From NCBI GenBank assembly GCA_014885115.2, contig WKLE02000498.1, positions 9,403 through 20,740 on the forward strand: a stretch of DNA of 11,338 bases. The letters run 5' to 3'. The notes under the pieces are model-generated. The model had not been told where the DNA came from, did no database searches, and saw nothing but the letters and a program-made list of their open reading frames with translations. This document shows, piece by piece, positions 6,838 to 11,338 of this stretch. The translations under genes and the position numbers were made by a program. How positions within the stretch are numbered: position 1 is the stretch's first letter; each line of letters begins with the position of its first letter. This DNA comes from Asterionellopsis glacialis (lineage: Eukaryota; Bacillariophyta; Plagiogrammaphyceae; Rhaphoneidales; Asterionellopsidaceae).

Positions 6838-8853
6838 ATGCCAGAAAATTCCGTTGTGGAGGTCCACGACAGCAGTGATGAAGAAGACGAGGATGATGTC
6901 ATCGAAGAAGAACAGATTGAAGGATATCAGGAAATGGTTGAAGAACTTGGAAATTTTCCCGATAAAGTCATAATTAACAGTCTATCCATGGTAGCAGAAG
7001 ATCACGCTGAATCGAAAAAATCCGCACGGGCTCTCTACAAATGTATCCGGGATCCACTGATGTCTCCCAAGGTTGCTAGTGACAGGAAGTTGCCACTTGT
7101 CTATGTTATTGATTCAATTTTAAAAAATGTTAAAGGAAAATTTTTACCAATTATTGAAGAAGATGCCAAGATATGGATGCCAAAGGTGTTTGATGTTTTG
7201 AGTGACGAGCAGCGCGTGAAGTTACGTAAAGTATGGAATATCTGGAAAGAATTTAATGTTTTCAAAGAGTCAAGCTGGAAAGAAATGGGACAACCATTTC
7301 TGAATGCTGACTCTGTAGTGTCAACCGCTAAAAAGGTAGCAGATAGTAAAACCAAAGCAGCGGGCATTTTAAAAGCTGTGAGTACTTTAATTTTTTTTTG
7401 TTCGTGCATGCCAAATGATAGTACCATACATAGATTATTGCATTGTTTTTTTGAAAGAGTAATGACCATTCATTCGTGTTTCAATCCTTGCCTTGTCCAG
7501 TGCACCTTTCTCTTTTACTATGAGCCCTCCCATTTGTACTTTTCTCACACCTGACTCATCACCCACCTTCACACCTTCCCATCTCTATTTTAGCCTGACG
7601 GATCTCTAAAACTTCCTGTAGCCTTGAGAAAAGAAATGCAGATACTGTTGGACGAAGCTCACGAAGGAATGAGTGAACTTGAAAAGGTTTCCTTGGAACG
7701 CTTGGCAGATATCAATCCTAATCTTTTATTAGAAATCAAGAATGCAGCACTAGACGTTTTGAGTAGTGGTCAGAGTAGTAGCAACGGCAACGCTGGTCAA
7801 ACTTCTCGAGGAGGAGGTGGTGAAGCGGCGTTGAACGAATCATCCATATTTCTGGAGACACGACCACCAGAATTGTTGGAACGGTCCAAGGAATGGGGCA
7901 AAATCAAGTTAGATCATTTTGAAGCTGCCCATGAACTAGTAGCAACATTGCAACACCATGTAATGTCTGAAGCAACATCAGAACAAACTCATTCACTATC
8001 GGATGTGATGAAAATGACGGGGCACCTGGCAGCAGCTAGTGCAACAGCCACACAGATAACAAATTCAATGCAGCGTTTAAAGGACATTGGCGATGGTAGT
8101 ATGCCAAATAGTAGTGGCGGCAATGGGGGAATTCCTGGTGGTCAAATGTTTCCAGGTGCTGGCGAAGAGACACCGTCTCGGCATTTCATGTCAATCGACA
8201 AGACTCTTTTTACGAATGAGGGTTTGAAAAAGAAGAACGATAACGTGATTGGCCTATTATACAATGTTGGATTGCCATTTATAAGCTCTTCCGACGGACG
8301 AAGGTTTGGAACTCAAATTGAACTCTCCAATCATTTGGACCAACTGTTCAAGAAAAGGTTAGTAGTACTAGAGGACTTGTACCATTCGCTCAAGTTGTAG
8401 AAACCAACACCTCACTATCACCGTTTTCCTTTTTAACACAGTCAACTTGAAAAGTCGATGGAAAGAACAGAAGAACGGGGTTGGTACATTTCAGGACTTG
8501 TATGGACAGGAGAAGAAACAGCGACAAAGGCAAATGCTACTGGCACAGGGGAAGGAGAGACAGAAGCAGCTAACTCAACAGCTGAGGAAGGAGAAACAGA
8601 CCCAAATAAATTTACAGTCCCCGCCGACGAATCTAGAGATCGTTGTGTGATTTGCGGAATCAACTTTAAAATGGTATTTGATAATGATGATGGAATCTAC
8701 AAATATAATAATTGTCGAGAGATAGTTGTTCTTCAAGATGAAGCCGCCCTAAAAGAAAGTGAATCCATGCTTGTGCACGTCACTTGTTGGCGAGGTCTGG
8801 GGTCACCAGCAGAACTTACAAGCGATCAAGCACTACAAGATGTACAGTTTTAG
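6838..8853 (+). CDS. PCF11: PCF11-like cleavage and polyadenylation factor
   Basis: Exons 6838-7377, 7594-8357 and 8442-8853 encode 571 residues. The introns are 216 bp (GTGAGT/TTTTAG) and 84 bp (GTTAGT/CACAG). After an acidic start (residues 11-27), a CTD-interacting domain spans about 28-155, with LPLVYVIDSILKNVKGKF at 85-102 as the signature helix; this domain reads the phosphorylated RNA polymerase II tail. The C-terminal part matches Pcf11: a region aligned with zinc finger 1 (401-432), the Clp1-binding stretch with GWYISGLVW (448-456), and zinc finger 2 with Cys503-x2-Cys506 and His547-x2-Cys550. Finger 1 has lost both Cys and one His. A Gly/Ser-rich linker lies near 345-372. Pcf11 works in cleavage factor IA (CF IIm in animals) in pre-mRNA 3' end formation and transcription termination. 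The start is the first ATG of the frame. Confidence 0.85.
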
Positions 8854-9068
8854 AAACGAATCCTTGAGACTAACCTTTTATTAGACACACAATAGCGACT
8901 TTCTGTAACCGGATGTGCAACTTGTGATCTTCACTATTTCAATTTCCTTTTTAGTCCCTCATTTTGAAAAGAAGTGTTCTAATCCTGTTTGCAGTATCGT
9001 CCTAGACTACTCTTTCTCTCTCGAGGCCTTAGTCTTAGGACCTAGTCACTTTTTAAAAACATAGTTGG

Positions 9069-9075
9069 TATAAAA
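9069..9075 (+). promoter_or_regulatory. TATA-like box
   Basis: TATAAAA upstream of the Nudix gene and downstream of the PCF11-like stop. Its placement suits a transcript starting near 9100, which would include the uORF chain. It is a motif-only call. Confidence 0.35.
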
Positions 9076-9206
9076 TACTCTCTATTTTATTGCGACTGTA
9101 ACTTCGAGTACTCGTACACAAAAAAACTCCAGTGAGAGCTCGAACGAACACTAAGTAACAACACCACAACAGTCGCGCGCTCCCTTCAAAATATATCCCT
9201 CTTAGA

Positions 9207-9297
9207 ATGGGACTTCTTTAGGAGATGCATCTAAGGCCCATGACAGCACTGATAAACCGATGCCCATGAGATTCTGCAGATGAGCGGCGTGGCGTGA
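9207..9297 (+). promoter_or_regulatory. Chain of four short upstream ORFs
   Basis: Four ATG-to-stop frames precede the Nudix start: 9207-9221 (4 codons), 9225-9269 (14), 9266-9283 (5) and 9280-9297 (5), stop codons excluded. The second and third, and the third and fourth, overlap as ATGA, where the stop TGA shares two bases with the next ATG. The main ATG at 9300 follows two bases after the last stop. If the leader is not spliced, a scanning ribosome would meet all of these first. Confidence 0.4.
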
Positions 9298-9299
9298 AT

Positions 9300-10097
9300 A
9301 TGGGCCGCACTAGCACTACCCTTCGAAACTGCGGAATACCAGCATGTACGAGACAACTACCCTTCGTTCTGTCCCTCTTCTTCTTCTTCCTGCTATTCTG
9401 CAAGCCGATGTTCTCTATCCTCAAACGACCCTCTGGTGGCGTGCGAGGAAGATTGGTCAAGGATTTGCGCACATATTCTTTCCTACCCGGTGTCGATCAG
9501 CCCACTTTTCTTCAAGAGGTCAATCCTGATCAAATTACTAAGGGAGATGTTGTTACGATCGACTACGCACATCGGCATGGGTTGATGCATATGGCTGCTG
9601 TGATCCTGTTGTCAGATGTTAGTGGCGATGTACTGCTTCTGAAACGGCAGCCCCATTTGGCCACCTGTCCGAATAGCTGGGGCGTCATCGGGGAACACTC
9701 CATTGTTGACGAGGAAGCACTGAAAAATGCAAAAAGAGGCATATTGGAGGAATTGGGTCAGAGTGCGTTGGATGCTGTTGCATCCTTCCACAAAGTGGCG
9801 AATTATCCTATATACATGGACAGAGAGTTCGGTGACAAGGGTGCGGTCGATAAACAGTTACTACATATGTGGGAGGCCCGTGTTGAAAAGCCAAAAGAGG
9901 AGATAGTGCTGGAGCTCGACGAGGAAGTGGCAGATCATCGATGGATAAGTCTGGATAAGTACCTTGATTGGATCGATCGAGATTTGAACAAACCCGTGGG
10001 TGCGCCACGAGATTTCTGTTGTGATGTAGTTGCAAAGATAAGGCAATTTGAGGCTGCAAGACTAAAGGCATATCGACAATCAGAAACAAAGCGATAG
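9300..10097 (+). CDS. Nudix hydrolase, organelle- or membrane-directed
   Basis: 265 residues from ATG 9300, or 229 from ATG 9408. The Nudix fold covers about 95-225. The Nudix box at 131-153 reads G131, then E138, R146-G147, E150-E151 and G153. It therefore has six instead of five residues after the first Gly, and Gly where the usual REUxEE motif has its first Glu; the paired catalytic Glu remain. The upstream segment LLLKRQPHLATCPNSWGVIG and the downstream DHRWISLDKYL are typical. The general reaction is hydrolysis of a nucleoside diphosphate linked to another moiety, or IPP isomerisation in related folds; the substrate cannot be read from sequence. Start 9300 adds a hydrophobic helix (about 19-37, with FFFFLLF). 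Start 9408 gives an Arg-rich presequence ending RTY before SF, a mitochondrial cleavage pattern. Confidence 0.8.
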   Translation: MGRTSTTLRNCGIPACTRQLPFVLSLFFFFLLFCKPMFSILKRPSGGVRGRLVKDLRTYSFLPGVDQPTFLQEVNPDQITKGDVVTIDYAHRHGLMHMAAVILLSDVSGDVLLLKRQPHLATCPNSWGVIGEHSIVDEEALKNAKRGILEELGQSALDAVASFHKVANYPIYMDREFGDKGAVDKQLLHMWEARVEKPKEEIVLELDEEVADHRWISLDKYLDWIDRDLNKPVGAPRDFCCDVVAKIRQFEAARLKAYRQSETKR

Positions 10098-10314
10098 GAG
10101 CGGAGTCTTTGCATCCAAGATATTAGAGCAGAAAAAGCGAAACGAACTTGATGAATCACTGCCTAATGAAATGTCTGAAGCAGATGAATACATGTACTTC
10201 ATATTTTTAAGTGATCATAATCATGTATTCTAGAAATTCAATTAATATCTATGTGGAGCTCTTCTGTGTATTGTAATTACAAAACGATTATCCTGCTCGG
10301 AATCATTTGGCATA
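10098..10314. other. Short convergent 3' flank
   Basis: 217 bp between the stops of the Nudix gene and the minus-strand barrel gene. It is AT-rich and holds no open frame of note; both 3' UTRs must lie or overlap here. Confidence 0.5.
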
Positions 10315-10773
10315 TTAAGACGCAGCGTAAAAGATCGTAAGAAGAGAAATCAGTGCGAGGGGGAGCATTGTTTTCAACATCTTATTGCCTGAAGGTGAAT
10401 CTGTTTCCGGTTTCACTAATTTGCCATGACGAGTCCCATTCGTCTTCCAAAGAGCAATGGCTTCGTCCATGGTTGGAATGGTGTCTGTCGTATATCCATA
10501 GACCTTCGTCCCTGTCTTTGTCGATATGGCATCGTTCACTTTCATCGCCTGCATATGGGCGCCAGCGACCAAAAATTTCCTCATTGATTGCTTGTCTTCC
10601 CATACGGAAAGCGTATGAAGAACCCCATCACGATATGTCCCTGAAGCTGATATGTTTCCAGCTGCAGTTTGGGCCTGTTGCATTGATGGTATAGAGTGAT
10701 ATGCAAAGCGTGGATAGTGAAGAGGAGACTTCAGCGTTAGGCCTGTGATTGAGACGTAGTATTTGCCTGCCAT
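10315..10773 (-). CDS. Small tail-anchored protein with dimeric alpha/beta-barrel-like domain
   Basis: 152 residues, single exon. Residues 3-100 look like an antibiotic-biosynthesis-monooxygenase or DUF3291-type ferredoxin-like barrel: a beta strand (YYVSITGLTL), a loop with PRFAYHSIPSM, a strand (HTLSVWED), a helix (QSMRKFLVAGAHMQAMK), then VYGYTTDTIPTMDEAIALW. The resemblance rests on the strand-helix pattern and the TLSVWED...FLVAGAH core, not on an active site. After a polar linker (112-130), residues 133-150 form one hydrophobic helix with flanking Lys and almost no lumenal residues, which is the layout of a C-tail-anchored membrane protein. There is no N-terminal signal. The start at 10773 is the first ATG and begins directly before the first strand. 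The function is unknown. It converges with the Nudix gene, and its upstream side is the GTAC repeat region. Confidence 0.75.
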   Translation of the reverse strand: MAGKYYVSITGLTLKSPLHYPRFAYHSIPSMQQAQTAAGNISASGTYRDGVLHTLSVWEDKQSMRKFLVAGAHMQAMKVNDAISTKTGTKVYGYTTDTIPTMDEAIALWKTNGTRHGKLVKPETDSPSGNKMLKTMLPLALISLLTIFYAAS

Positions 10774-11338
10774 TGTGGTATTTCGTTGTTTTAGAATAGG
10801 AGTTCCGTTGATCTGCTGAACTTGCGATTGTTCCTACGTGTCGGGAATGAAAAGTGAGAAAAGAAGCGTATAAGTTGTCGATGCGTCGGAAGAGTCGTCT
10901 CTCGAAACAGTCCGAACGTTACGTACCTGGGTACCGTACCAGGTACGTACTCACGACAAAACTCGCGGAAACGGCACACGCTGGAAAACAAAACCGAGGT
11001 AGAACACGAACGTACTGTACCTGGTACATGGTAATAAATTCTGAGGTCCATCTCTTGGTCCATGCCGAAATTTTACAAGTAAAAAACAGCTTTTTTTTTA
11101 AGGAATTCGAGACAACTACTATATAATATAATACATCAAAATTATCTCACAATATATTCGTAGATTATCTACTGATGTAACGTGTATACTTCAAAGATGA
11201 TCCATAAGACTTTTCAGACTAGTGGTACCTTTGTACAGTGACAGTACCATATGGTGCCAGGTACAGTACCTGGTACCTGTTTAGTGGTACCTGGTAGGTT
11301 CTACAGAGGTCCTACCTGTACTTTGCGCGCTTCTCGCA
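10774..11338. other. Right-flank intergenic region upstream of the barrel gene
   Basis: No supported gene is seen. The open + frame at 10854-11126 crosses the repeats and has no domain character. The stretch 11080-11170 is very AT-rich (poly-T, ATATAATATAATA). The region includes the palindrome cluster annotated separately and runs off the window. Confidence 0.5.
10920..11321. repeat. Cluster of GTAC-centred palindromes (GTACCTGGTAC family)
   Basis: By hand count, sixteen GTAC tetramers fall in about 400 bp, where one or two would be expected. The 11-mer GTACCTGGTAC, or its complement GTACCAGGTAC, occurs exactly at 10936-10946, 11017-11027 and 11266-11276, and once far away at 5814-5824. The 10-mer GTACCTGGTA occurs also at 11287-11296 and 2725-2734. 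Larger inverted repeats are TACGTACCTGG (10920-10930) with its complement at 10939-10949, and CCAGGTAC/GTACCTGG around a single base at 11257-11273. TAGTGGTACCT is repeated at 11220-11230 and 11282-11292. No coding capacity or target-site duplication is visible, so its nature is open: a dispersed repeat family, a MITE relic or a protein-binding array. Confidence 0.8.

Larger units (their letters stand above)
8854..9299. promoter_or_regulatory. Intergenic region and leader of the Nudix gene
   Basis: No gene is seen in the first 200 bases, which are probably the 3' UTR of the PCF11-like gene. A TATAAAA box lies at 9069-9075, about 225 bp before the first candidate start of the Nudix gene. The last 90 bases hold a chain of four short upstream ORFs, annotated separately. 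Confidence 0.4.

Noticed and set aside
9218..10159. Minus-strand frames across the Nudix gene
   Set aside because: Antisense shadows with no features of their own.
10353..10694. 113-codon plus-strand frame
   Set aside because: Antisense to the barrel gene, which has a coherent fold pattern and tail.
10854..11126. 90-codon plus-strand frame
   Set aside because: Runs through the GTAC palindromes and poly-T; no domain character.
1..11338. tRNA, rRNA, CRISPR array, bacterial operon or intact transposon
   Set aside because: No tRNA-like arms, no regular spacer repeats, no bacterial-style gene packing, and no transposase or reverse transcriptase motif were seen on reading both strands.

Overview
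The window looks like nuclear DNA from a compact eukaryotic genome, most likely a stramenopile alga and probably a diatom. Genes are monocistronic and lie on both strands. The well supported introns are short (189, 216 and 84 bp) and GT-AG. The proteins are eukaryotic: a mitochondrial CBS-pair protein, NAC beta subunit and Pcf11. The diatom assignment is an inference from gene architecture and family resemblance, not from a marker gene.

Layout, left to right: promoter DNA (1-450); a two-exon mitochondrial CBS-pair gene on + (451-1242); about 1.9 kb without an obvious single-exon gene, holding a possible two-exon minus-strand reading (2447-2966); a single-exon type II membrane glycosyltransferase-like gene on + (3129-4262 plus stop); a convergent gap; the BTF3/NAC-beta gene on - (4935-5438); a 1.4 kb divergent intergenic region containing a candidate small spliced minus-strand gene (terminal exon 5695-5898) and the upstream region of the next gene; a three-exon PCF11-like gene on + (6838-8853); a 446 bp gap with a TATA-like box and a chain of small upstream ORFs; a Nudix hydrolase on + (9300 or 9408 to 10097); a small tail-anchored protein of dimeric alpha/beta-barrel type on - (10315-10773); and a right flank packed with GTAC-containing palindromes (10920-11321).

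The genes do not form a pathway. They cover mitochondrial energy or redox sensing, Golgi-type glycosylation, nascent-chain handling at the ribosome, mRNA 3' end formation, nucleotide or diphosphate hydrolysis, and an unknown membrane-anchored small barrel protein. The most unusual signals are the GTACCTGGTAC palindrome family, the Pcf11 homologue that has lost most ligands of its first zinc finger while keeping the second, the two competing starts of the Nudix gene that imply different destinations, and two cryptic minus-strand spliced readings in apparently empty DNA. No tRNA, rRNA, CRISPR array or intact mobile element was seen.
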